Counted from the first letter of the stretch, positions 1 to 5,589 are shown. The stretch: DNA of 5,693 nucleotides from Chloroflexota bacterium (GCA_003694775.1 RFJV01000543.1:1-5693), one strand, 5' to 3'. Notes: generated by a model from the letters alone, not told the origin. Made by a program: numbers and translations.

Positions 1-2
1 AT

Positions 3-30
3 GTAGGACAACTGCTAGCAGTTGTCCTAC
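3..30. repeat. Perfect 28-bp palindrome
   Basis: The half-arm GTAGGACAACTGCT (3-16) is followed directly by its exact reverse complement (17-30), centred on GCTAGC. As RNA it would form a long hairpin; as DNA a cruciform or a dimer-protein site. No T run follows, so it is not a classical + strand terminator. Its arm resembles the palindrome at 3916-3947. It lies at the window edge, so the full element may extend beyond it. Confidence 0.85.
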
Positions 31-52
31 CATCTCCCTGGTGAGGACAGGT

Positions 53-84
53 CGTGTATTCGTGTATTCGTGAAAAATTCGTGG
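53..84. repeat. Short octamer repeat CGTGTATT with degenerate continuation
   Basis: CGTGTATT occurs twice in direct tandem (53-60, 61-68), followed by CGTGAAAAATT (69-79) and CGTGG (80-84), so the CGTG motif recurs at 53, 61, 69 and 80. No coding potential is seen here. Confidence 0.6.
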
Positions 85-134
85 ATGGCTCCACTTACCC
101 AAAAAATGAAACGCACCCCAGGGTAGCGGGTCTG

Positions 135-163
135 TTGCATGCTCAAACTGTCGATGGTATACT
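135..163 (+). promoter_or_regulatory. Candidate sigma-70-type promoter for the kinase-regulator operon
   Basis: TTGCAT (135-140) and TATACT (158-163) are separated by exactly 17 bases, a canonical layout. The -10 matches TATAAT at 5 of 6 positions and the -35 matches TTGACA only at its first three. Transcription would start near 170, leaving a leader of about 80 bases. A second TATACT lies 11 bases further on (169-174). The imperfect inverted repeat ATGGTA (154-159)/TACCCAT (163-169) covers the -10 and could be a repressor or activator site. Predicted from sequence only. Confidence 0.5.
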
Positions 164-193
164 ACCCATATACTCTGTCCGAACCATCTGGAT

Positions 194-216
194 ACCGCCT
201 GACAGTTAACAGCGGT
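194..216 (+). other. Small hairpin in the predicted kinase leader
   Basis: ACCGCCTG (194-201) can pair with CAGCGGT (210-216), seven base pairs with one bulged C around an 8-base loop. It lies between the candidate promoter and the AAGGAA (227-232) that may serve as the ribosome binding site. It may be just local structure; nothing ties it to a known riboswitch. Confidence 0.3.
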
Positions 217-251
217 GGGCGGATACAAGGAATGTTTCGCCTGGTATCGTG

Positions 252-3047
252 ATGTCTTTCCGCAGGTTTCCCTGGCACGATTTGCGCTGGCAGTTGCTGG
301 CTTTTTTCCTGCTGTTTGTGGCCCCGATTTTTGCCGTGGCTGTCTGGTTCCGGCTGGATGCCGGCCAGCGTTTGCGCGCCGACGTGTCCGCCGCAGATTT
401 GAGCCTGGCTCGCGCCATTGCCCTGGAAACCGATGCCATGCTCCTCAAGGCCCGCGATGCGGTCAGTGCCTTTGCCCAGACGCCGGCAGTTATTCAGGCC
501 GACCCGCAGGGAATGGAAGAGGCCTTTGCCGCGGCCGCGGCGGCCCGGCAGGACATCAACCTTTTTTACCGCCTCTCTGCCGACGGCATTATGCTGTACC
601 ACTATCCCTCCAGCCCCCGCTCCACCGTGGGGCAGGATTTTTCTTTCCGTGAATACTTCAAGGCGGCCCGGGCCACCGGCCAGCACGTGTTTTCCAAAGG
701 CCGCATCTCCCCCACCACCGGACGGCCTGTCGCGACCAGCGTGATGCCGGTTTTCGTCAACGGCCGCTTCGACGGGGTGGTCGCCATCAACCTTGAACTC
801 CAGCGGCTGACCGAAACCATTCAGCGCATCAGCCGCCAGCTCCCGCGCGGGGAGGGGGTCAAAATTATCATTGTGGACACCACCGGTCAGGTGATTGCCC
901 ACACCAACCCCGACAATCTGCTGGTCAACGTGTCCGAGATTCTGCCCGGTGTCCGGGAGGTGCTGTCCGGGCAAGAAGGCTCGCTGACCGCGACCGACGG
1001 CGACGGCGCAACCTGGCTTTATACCTACACTCCGGTGCCCATTTCCGGCTGGGGGGTCATCGTCCAGCGGTCGGCCCGGCTGGCGTTTGCTTCGCTGGAC
1101 AGCGTCCAGCAGGGGCTTTTGTGGACTATGCTCCTGTTTGGGGTGGGGGCGCTCTTTTTCTGGGTGGTGCTGTCGCACCGGGTTATCGGCCCGCTGGTCT
1201 GGCTGAGCCGCTACGGCGAGGCCGTGGGCGAAGACGCGGCCTGGACCGAGCAGGGCCGGCGGGCTATTCTGCCCATCGCCGCCCGCCGCGACCAGATTGG
1301 CCGGCTGACCCGCGCCCTCCTGAACGCAGAACAGCATATCCGCCGCCGGCTGATGGAGCTAACCACCCTCAGCAAAACCGGGGCCGCGGTGGTCTCTACC
1401 CTGGACACGGAGCAGGTCATCGATACCATTCTGGAAGAGGTTCAGCACCTGCTGTCGGTGCGGCAGTGCTCCCTGCTGGTGCTGAACGAAGATACCCAGC
1501 AGTTGGAAGTGAGGGCCAGCCGCGGGTTGAGTCCAGCCTATCCCCCCGTGTTCGACCTGGCCGATATGCGGGACCTCCTGCCGGCATGCCGGGCTATTGT
1601 CTCCGGACAGCCTGTCCACGTGCCCAATGTGGAAACCGACCGGGCATTTGCCCCGCTCCTGCCGCTGGCCCGCGCCGAAGGATACCGCTCTCTGCTGGTC
1701 ATCCCGCTGAAGGCCCCCCATATTCCCCGTGCCGCGCTGTCCATTTACCGGGCCGATGTGCACCATTTCAGCGCCCAGGAAATCGACCTGGCGACCACCT
1801 TTGCCAACTTTGCCGCGGTGGCGCTGGAGCATGCCACCCTCTTCAGCCTGACCGATGCCGAACTGCAGAAGCGGGTCCGTTTTCTCAGCGCCCTCAACCG
1901 GGTCGGCTACACCGTCAGCCAGTCGCTGGTGGTGGACGACGTACTGACCAACGCCATGGATGCCGTGTTTCAGGTGATGCCGGTTGATGCCTGCTGGATT
2001 TACCTCCAGCGCGAAGGCGAGGCATTCCTGCGTCTGCGGGCGCACCGCGGCCTGGCCCCGGACGTGGCCGGGGCCGTTCAGTCTCGCCATCTGCAGGCCG
2101 GCGAAGGGGTATCCGGGCAAATCTGGCAAACGGGGCAGTCGCTCCTGCTGAACGGAGCAGAGCTGGCCGACCCGCAGTGGCAGGTGGAGCCGGTGATTGC
2201 CGCCGGGCAGTGGCAGTCGCTGGCCGCGGCTCCGGTATCGGCCAAGGAGCGGATTATCGGCGTGGTGGGGATTGCCGCCCGGCACGCTCAGGCGTTTACC
2301 GCCGCCGAGATGGAACTGCTGGAAGCTATCGGCCACCAGATTGGTATTGCCGTGGTCAACGCCCGCCTGTACCGCCGAAGCCGCGAAATTGCAGTTCTGG
2401 AAGAGCGCAACCGGCTGGCCCGTGAAATCCACGACACCCTGGCCCAGGGCTTTACCGGCATCCTGGTTCAGCTTCAGGCCGCGGAACGGTTGAGCCTGAA
2501 GCGCCCGGAGCTGGCCCGCCAGAGCTTGCAGGAGGCCCGCGAACTGGCCCGGCAGAGTTTGCAGGAGGCCCGCCGGTCGGTGCTGAACCTGCGGCCCACG
2601 GCCCTGGAAAATCACACCCTGGACCAGGTGCTGGCCGACCACGTCCGCCGCTTTGAGCAGGAAACCGGCATTACCGCCCGGTTCATTCTGCAGGGATACC
2701 CCAACCCCCTCCAGCCGGAGGTCGAGCAGAACCTGTACCGGATTGCCCAGGAGGCCCTGACCAACGTCCGCCGGCACGCCCAGGCCAGCCGGGTGACCGT
2801 TACCCTGGCCTTTGAGGAGCGGACGGTCTGCCTGTCGGTGGTGGATAACGGCATTGGACTGGGTAAACTGCCCGACGGAAACGGCCAGCAGGCAGGCAAT
2901 GGCCGCTCTGCCGGCCCGCCGGCGGATAAAAACGGCGGATTCGGCCTGGTCGGTATTCGGGAACGGGCCGGCCTGATGAAAGGTTGGGCTACGTTCAACA
3001 GCCCCACACAGGGCGGAACCGAAGTAAAGGTGGTTGTACCAAAATGA
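252..3047 (+). CDS. Membrane sensor histidine kinase, dCache-HAMP-GAF-GAF-HisKA_3-HATPase (NarL/DesK-type)
   Basis: Autophosphorylating sensor kinase, 931 residues numbered from the ATG at 252. A GTG lies immediately upstream (249) and could serve instead; AAGGAA at 227-232 is rather far from both, so the exact start is uncertain. Order seen: short basic N-terminus; membrane segment about 13-33; external region 36-287 with double-Cache hallmarks (YPSSPRSTVGQDFSFREYF about 118-136, then TTGRP and the NGRFDGVVAINLEL strand); second membrane segment about 288-307; HAMP-like 308-362; GAF about 381-530; second GAF about 548-708 (GEGVSGQIW near 617-625); HisKA_3 with His727 in REIHDTLAQ, whose DxxxQ (Asp728, Gln732) is the motif linked to phosphatase activity in this family; HATPase with N-box QEALTN (Asn838), DNGIG (Asp865), GGFGLVGIRER (895-905) and a final GGTEV. 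All catalytic motifs are intact. The stop overlaps the regulator start (ATGA), implying translational coupling. Ligand unknown. An 11-residue tandem repeat lies in HisKA_3 and a Gly/Pro-rich insert at 872-894. Family assignment is firm; the signal sensed is not known. Confidence 0.95.
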   Translation: MSFRRFPWHDLRWQLLAFFLLFVAPIFAVAVWFRLDAGQRLRADVSAADLSLARAIALETDAMLLKARDAVSAFAQTPAVIQADPQGMEEAFAAAAAARQDINLFYRLSADGIMLYHYPSSPRSTVGQDFSFREYFKAARATGQHVFSKGRISPTTGRPVATSVMPVFVNGRFDGVVAINLELQRLTETIQRISRQLPRGEGVKIIIVDTTGQVIAHTNPDNLLVNVSEILPGVREVLSGQEGSLTATDGDGATWLYTYTPVPISGWGVIVQRSARLAFASLDSVQQGLLWTMLLFGVGALFFWVVLSHRVIGPLVWLSRYGEAVGEDAAWTEQGRRAILPIAARRDQIGRLTRALLNAEQHIRRRLMELTTLSKTGAAVVSTLDTEQVIDTILEEVQHLLSVRQCSLLVLNEDTQQLEVRASRGLSPAYPPVFDLADMRDLLPACRAIVSGQPVHVPNVETDRAFAPLLPLARAEGYRSLLVIPLKAPHIPRAALSIYRADVHHFSAQEIDLATTFANFAAVALEHATLFSLTDAELQKRVRFLSALNRVGYTVSQSLVVDDVLTNAMDAVFQVMPVDACWIYLQREGEAFLRLRAHRGLAPDVAGAVQSRHLQAGEGVSGQIWQTGQSLLLNGAELADPQWQVEPVIAAGQWQSLAAAPVSAKERIIGVVGIAARHAQAFTAAEMELLEAIGHQIGIAVVNARLYRRSREIAVLEERNRLAREIHDTLAQGFTGILVQLQAAERLSLKRPELARQSLQEARELARQSLQEARRSVLNLRPTALENHTLDQVLADHVRRFEQETGITARFILQGYPNPLQPEVEQNLYRIAQEALTNVRRHAQASRVTVTLAFEERTVCLSVVDNGIGLGKLPDGNGQQAGNGRSAGPPADKNGGFGLVGIRERAGLMKGWATFNSPTQGGTEVKVVVPK

Positions 3048-3739
3048 ACCGCTCAATTCGGGTGATTCTGGCCGACGACCATCCTGTGGTGCGGCGAGGG
3101 TTGGCGGCCATTGTAGACGTGGAAGACGACATCGAGGTGGTGGGCGAAGCCGAAGACGGCGTTCAGGCGGTGGCCCTGGCAAAGTCGCTCCGGCCCGATG
3201 TGGTGCTGATGGACCTGCAGATGCCGGGCCTGGATGGGGTAGCCGCCATCCGCCAGATTCGGGCCGACCTGCCGCAGACCCACATCATCATTTTGACCAC
3301 CTTTGCCGACGAGGAGTACATTTTTGATGGCATTGTGGCCGGGGCGCGGGGCTATCTGCTCAAGGACGCGCCGCCGGACCAGCTTATCGAGGCTATCCGG
3401 GCCGCCTACCGCGGCGAGTCTTTGCTGGACCCGGAGGTGGCGGCCAGAATCCTGGACCGCTTTTCTTCTATGATGACCCGCCAGTCCCCGCCGCCGCACC
3501 CCCCCGCAGACACCCCATCCCCGCCAGAACTGACCCGGCGCGAAATGGAGGTGCTTCATCTGATGGCCCAGGGAGCGCGCAACAAGGACATCGCCCGGAC
3601 GCTGGTCATTGCCGAACAGACGGTCAAAATACACGTGGGGAACATCTTGGGCAAGCTGAACGCCTCCAACCGCACCGAGGCGGTTGCCACGGCCATCAAG
3701 CTGGGGCTGATTGCCCCCGGCGAAGGCGGAAGTATCTGA
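3044..3739 (+). CDS. NarL/FixJ-family response regulator (REC + LuxR-type HTH)
   Basis: Cytoplasmic transcription regulator of 231 residues, the usual size for this family. The receiver domain spans about 5-120: acidic pair Asp11/Asp12 (ILADDHP), phosphoacceptor Asp57 in VVLMDLQMPG, switch Thr85 in IILTTF, and Lys107 in GYLLKDAP. A Pro-rich linker (about 147-161) leads to a LuxR-type DNA-binding domain (about 162-224) with LTRREMEVL, GARNKDIARTL, the recognition-helix stretch EQTVKIHVGNIL and KLNASNRTEA. The ATG at 3044 is preferred because it overlaps the kinase stop as ATGA, has a purine-rich AAAGGTGG 10 bases upstream, and starts the protein right at the receiver beta strand; an upstream in-frame start at 2984 would only add residues read out of frame from the kinase end. 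It is very probably the phosphorylation partner of the HisKA_3 kinase, since this kinase class pairs with NarL-type regulators. Targets are not shown; the downstream binding-protein gene and its own operon are candidates by position only. Confidence 0.96.
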   Translation: MNRSIRVILADDHPVVRRGLAAIVDVEDDIEVVGEAEDGVQAVALAKSLRPDVVLMDLQMPGLDGVAAIRQIRADLPQTHIIILTTFADEEYIFDGIVAGARGYLLKDAPPDQLIEAIRAAYRGESLLDPEVAARILDRFSSMMTRQSPPPHPPADTPSPPELTRREMEVLHLMAQGARNKDIARTLVIAEQTVKIHVGNILGKLNASNRTEAVATAIKLGLIAPGEGGSI

Positions 3740-3764
3740 TGGTACTAGAACTTTGGTAGTATCC

Positions 3765-3791
3765 ACCGGCCTGAAAAGGGCCGGTTTTTTT
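3765..3791 (+). terminator. Intrinsic terminator of the kinase-regulator operon
   Basis: A perfect 7-bp GC-rich stem, ACCGGCC (3765-3771) with GGCCGGT (3779-3785), closes a 7-base loop (TGAAAAG) and runs into seven T residues (3785-3791). It begins 26 bases after the regulator stop, so it should end the two-gene transcript. A weaker hairpin (GGTACTA 3741-3747 with TAGTATC 3757-3763, one G-T pair) sits just before it. Confidence 0.9.
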
Positions 3792-3815
3792 ATGCCAAAA
3801 TACCCCCTTTGCCCG

Positions 3816-3844
3816 ATGTCAAAACACGGCAATTTTGATATGAT
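3816..3844 (+). promoter_or_regulatory. Operator-like inverted repeat overlapping a TATGAT box
   Basis: ATGTCAAAA (3816-3824) and TTTTGATAT (3833-3841) are inverted copies matching at 8 of 9 positions, separated by 8 bases. TATGAT (3839-3844) overlaps the right arm and resembles a -10 box; the -35 position has only a poor match. A site of this shape could bind a dimeric regulator such as the NarL-type protein encoded just upstream, but that is a guess. Confidence 0.3.
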
Positions 3845-3889
3845 AAAGGGTGTGATACAGGGGTACGGCGGAGGCCGCGGAAAGTAACG

Positions 3890-3968
3890 CTCATGTGTAA
3901 AACAAGTGCTTATTATTGTAAGGGCGACCGGCCGGTCGCCCTTACAAAGCACGCGTACGATACATGAG
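3890..3968. repeat. 79-bp imperfect inverted repeat surrounding the palindrome
   Basis: The outer arms 3890-3911 and 3947-3968 match as inverted copies at 16 of 22 positions, with perfect blocks CTCATGT/ACATGAG at the ends and GTGCTT/AAGCAC at the inner edge. Together with the 32-bp core, nearly the whole segment can fold into one long stem. It could be a miniature mobile palindromic element or a structured non-coding RNA; neither is shown. Confidence 0.5.
3916..3947. repeat. Perfect 32-bp palindrome
   Basis: The half-arm TTGTAAGGGCGACCGG (3916-3931) is followed at once by its exact reverse complement (3932-3947), centred on GGCC. With no loop and no T run it is not a typical terminator. It is the core of a larger imperfect inverted repeat. 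It looks like a REP/MITE-style intergenic palindrome; no transposase is in the window. Confidence 0.88.
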
Positions 3969-4074
3969 CCAAGTAAAGTGCAGGAATAGGGAGTACAGCA
4001 CACCTGATACGCGGCGTCTCGGCGGTTAAGAATTCTGCCGGCAAGCCAAATACGTAAGTCATATAAAATGAAAG

Positions 4075-4082
4075 AAAGGAGG
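4075..4082 (+). promoter_or_regulatory. Strong Shine-Dalgarno-like AAAGGAGG without a normal start codon
   Basis: AAAGGAGG (4075-4082) is an excellent ribosome binding sequence, yet no ATG, GTG or TTG follows at the usual 5-10 base distance; the nearest triplet is ATA at 4085. It sits inside a 21-codon ATG-started frame (4068-4133) that itself lacks a ribosome site. It may be a decoy, a ribosome standby site, a remnant of a lost leader peptide, or chance in a purine-rich stretch. Confidence 0.35.
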
Positions 4083-4166
4083 CGATACCTACCCCAACCA
4101 AATCCCGCGCTTTTTCCCTGCTGGCTTTTTTAATTTCACAAGCAGTCTGTAAGGAGGCAGAAGGCT

Positions 4167-5525
4167 ATGAAACGCTTGCTGATTATTGGTATTTTGCTGG
4201 TTTCTGTTGTTTTGATGGCCGCCCAGTGCGGCGGTGCGGCCCCTGCGCCCCAGCAGGAGGCTCCCTCTCAGCCGGAAGTGGCCAAGGAAGAGCCGGCCCC
4301 GGCCCAACAAGAAGCGGCCCCGGCCCAGGAAGAAATGGCCAAGGAAGTGACCGTGGTGATTGGCTACACGGCATCCAAGACCGGCAAGCTGGAAGTGCCC
4401 TCACGAGGCCAGAGCCGCGGTCTGGAACTGTGGATGGAGCAGGTCAACAAGGAAGGCCTGAAGCTGTCCGATGGGACGGTGGTCAAATTTGAAGCCAAAA
4501 CCTACGACGACGAAAGTGCCAAAGAGCGTGTTCAGCTTCTGTACACCACTCTGATAGAAGAAGATAAGGCCGACTTTCTCATCAGCCCCTACAGCAGTGG
4601 TCTGACCGACGCGGCCGCGGTGATTGCCGAACAGTACGGCAAGGTAATGATTACTACCGGCGCGGCTTCGGACGCGACCTACAAAAAGGGCCTGACCTCC
4701 GCCTTCCAGCTTTACACCCCCGCCAGCCGCTACCTGACCGGCGCGATTGACCTGCTGGCTTCGGTAGACCCCAACGCCAAGAAAATTGCCATTGTTTACG
4801 AAAATGCCAAGTTCTCCACCTCGGTGGTGGAAGCCGCCAAGGCCTACGCCGAAGGCAACGGTTTTGAAGTGGTGCTGTTTGAAGGCTACGACAGCGACAC
4901 CACCGACTTTGCACCGTTTATCAACAAAATCAGCGCGGCCCAGCCGGACGCCATTATGGGCGGCGGTCACTTTAACGACGGCAGTACCTTTGCCCGCCAG
5001 CTCTATGAAAAAGGCGTGGATGTGAAGTTCCTGGCCCTGCTGGTGGCCCCGCCGGAGCCGGAATTCGCCGAGCTGGGCGACGCGGCCCTGGGCGTGGTTG
5101 GCCCCAGCCAGTGGGAGCCGCAGGCTAACTACACCGAAGAAGCGGCCAAGAAAGCCGGTATCGAGTGGTACGGCCTGAGTGTGAAAGATTTTGTGGACGC
5201 CTACCAGGCTAAATACGATGAAATACCCGGCTACCATGCCGCGGGTGGCTATGCCGCCGGTCTGATTCTGGAAAAGGCTATCAAGGATGCCGACTCGGTA
5301 GAAGCCGACAAGGTGAAAGCCGCCCTGGATAATATGGACCTGCTGACCTTCTACGGGCATGTCAAGTTCGACACCTCGGCGGAGGCGCATGGCCTGCAAG
5401 CCGCCCACGATATGGTGTATGTCCAGTGGCAGAAGGACGACAGCGGCAACCTGGTGAAAGAAGTGGTCTGGCCGCCGGAGGGTAAATCCGCAGACCCGCT
5501 CTACCCTCTGCGCCCGATGCAGTAG
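4167..5525 (+). CDS. ABC transporter substrate-binding lipoprotein, branched-chain amino acid/amide type (Peripla_BP_6, LivJ/LivK-like)
   Basis: Extracytoplasmic solute receptor of 452 residues. The N-terminus MKRLLIIGILLVSVVLMAAQC is a signal peptide ending at Cys21, which is followed by GG, as expected for a lipid-anchored receptor; Gln at -1 is unusual for a lipobox. Residues 24-60 form a Pro/Ala/Gln/Glu linker with an imperfect internal duplication (26-41 and 43-60). The receptor fold starts near 61 with VTVVIGYTASKTG and shows the type I binding-protein pattern: LELWMEQVNKEG (87-97), YDDESAKERVQLLYTTLIEEDKA split over 113-135, the SPYSSGLTDAAAVIAEQ region (140-156) and ITTGAASD (162-169) expected to line the ligand pocket, KKIAIVYE (205-212), SDTTDFAPFINKI, and a C-terminal YHAAGGYAAGLILEKAI helix (356-372). 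The start is fixed by AAGGAGG at 4151-4157, 9 bases before the ATG. Ligand specificity (leucine-type amino acid, amide, urea or other) cannot be read from sequence alone. It stands alone: a terminator follows and no permease or ATPase gene is visible. Confidence 0.93.
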   Translation: MKRLLIIGILLVSVVLMAAQCGGAAPAPQQEAPSQPEVAKEEPAPAQQEAAPAQEEMAKEVTVVIGYTASKTGKLEVPSRGQSRGLELWMEQVNKEGLKLSDGTVVKFEAKTYDDESAKERVQLLYTTLIEEDKADFLISPYSSGLTDAAAVIAEQYGKVMITTGAASDATYKKGLTSAFQLYTPASRYLTGAIDLLASVDPNAKKIAIVYENAKFSTSVVEAAKAYAEGNGFEVVLFEGYDSDTTDFAPFINKISAAQPDAIMGGGHFNDGSTFARQLYEKGVDVKFLALLVAPPEPEFAELGDAALGVVGPSQWEPQANYTEEAAKKAGIEWYGLSVKDFVDAYQAKYDEIPGYHAAGGYAAGLILEKAIKDADSVEADKVKAALDNMDLLTFYGHVKFDTSAEAHGLQAAHDMVYVQWQKDDSGNLVKEVVWPPEGKSADPLYPLRPMQ

Positions 5526-5551
5526 CCGTTTGGCCGTCGCGGGTCAACAAG

Positions 5552-5589
5552 AGAGCGGAGTATAGGCACAAACCGTACTCCGCTCTTTT
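5552..5589 (+). terminator. Intrinsic terminator of the substrate-binding protein gene
   Basis: An 11-bp perfect stem, AGAGCGGAGTA (5552-5562) with TACTCCGCTCT (5576-5586), has a 13-base loop and is followed by a short T run (5586-5589, then A). It starts 27 bases after the TAG stop. The T run is short but the stem is strong. Flanking A residues at 5549-5550 can pair with the T run, so it might also work on the other strand. Confidence 0.82.

Larger units (their letters stand above)
3740..4166. other. 427-bp intergenic region between the regulator and the binding-protein gene
   Basis: No credible gene is seen on either strand. It contains the operon terminator, an operator-like inverted repeat with a TATGAT box (3816-3844), a 79-bp imperfect inverted repeat with a perfect palindromic core (3890-3968), an AT-rich stretch with TATAAA (4062-4067), an unused strong Shine-Dalgarno (4075-4082), two T runs (4111-4115 and 4126-4131) and the true ribosome binding site of the next gene (4151-4157). 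The binding-protein promoter must lie here, but no -35/-10 pair is convincing. Confidence 0.7.

Noticed and set aside
162..1337. 391-codon open frame on the - strand opposite the kinase
   Set aside because: It lies wholly over a kinase region with clear domains; composition (Gly, Arg, Pro, His-rich) is typical of an antisense frame in G+C-rich DNA and shows no recognisable motif.
2984..3043. Upstream start for the response regulator
   Set aside because: It would add 20 residues before the receiver domain read from inside the kinase end; the ATG at 3044 fits the family start and the ATGA overlap.
1359..3182. 607-codon open frame on the - strand opposite the kinase and regulator
   Set aside because: Long only because high G+C disfavours stops; it crosses two well-supported genes, has no recognisable domain, and is a shadow.
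3053..4003. 316-codon - strand frame over the regulator and spacer
   Set aside because: Mostly antisense to the regulator, no domain pattern, and it runs through the terminator and the palindrome.
4062..4067. TATAAA as the -10 box of a binding-protein promoter
   Set aside because: No acceptable -35 at 16-18 bases upstream (sequence there is CGGCAA-like) and no extended -10, so it is not listed as a promoter.
3913..4101. Small - strand ORF (62 codons) in the spacer
   Set aside because: Starts at TTG with no clear ribosome site and ends within the palindrome; no family resemblance.
4118..4145. Hairpin CTGCT/AGCAG before the binding-protein ribosome site
   Set aside because: Only five base pairs around an 18-base loop; too weak to call.
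4401..5408. 335-codon - strand frame opposite the binding protein
   Set aside because: Fully antisense to a gene with strong family signature; Gly/Val/His-rich composition expected of a mirror frame.
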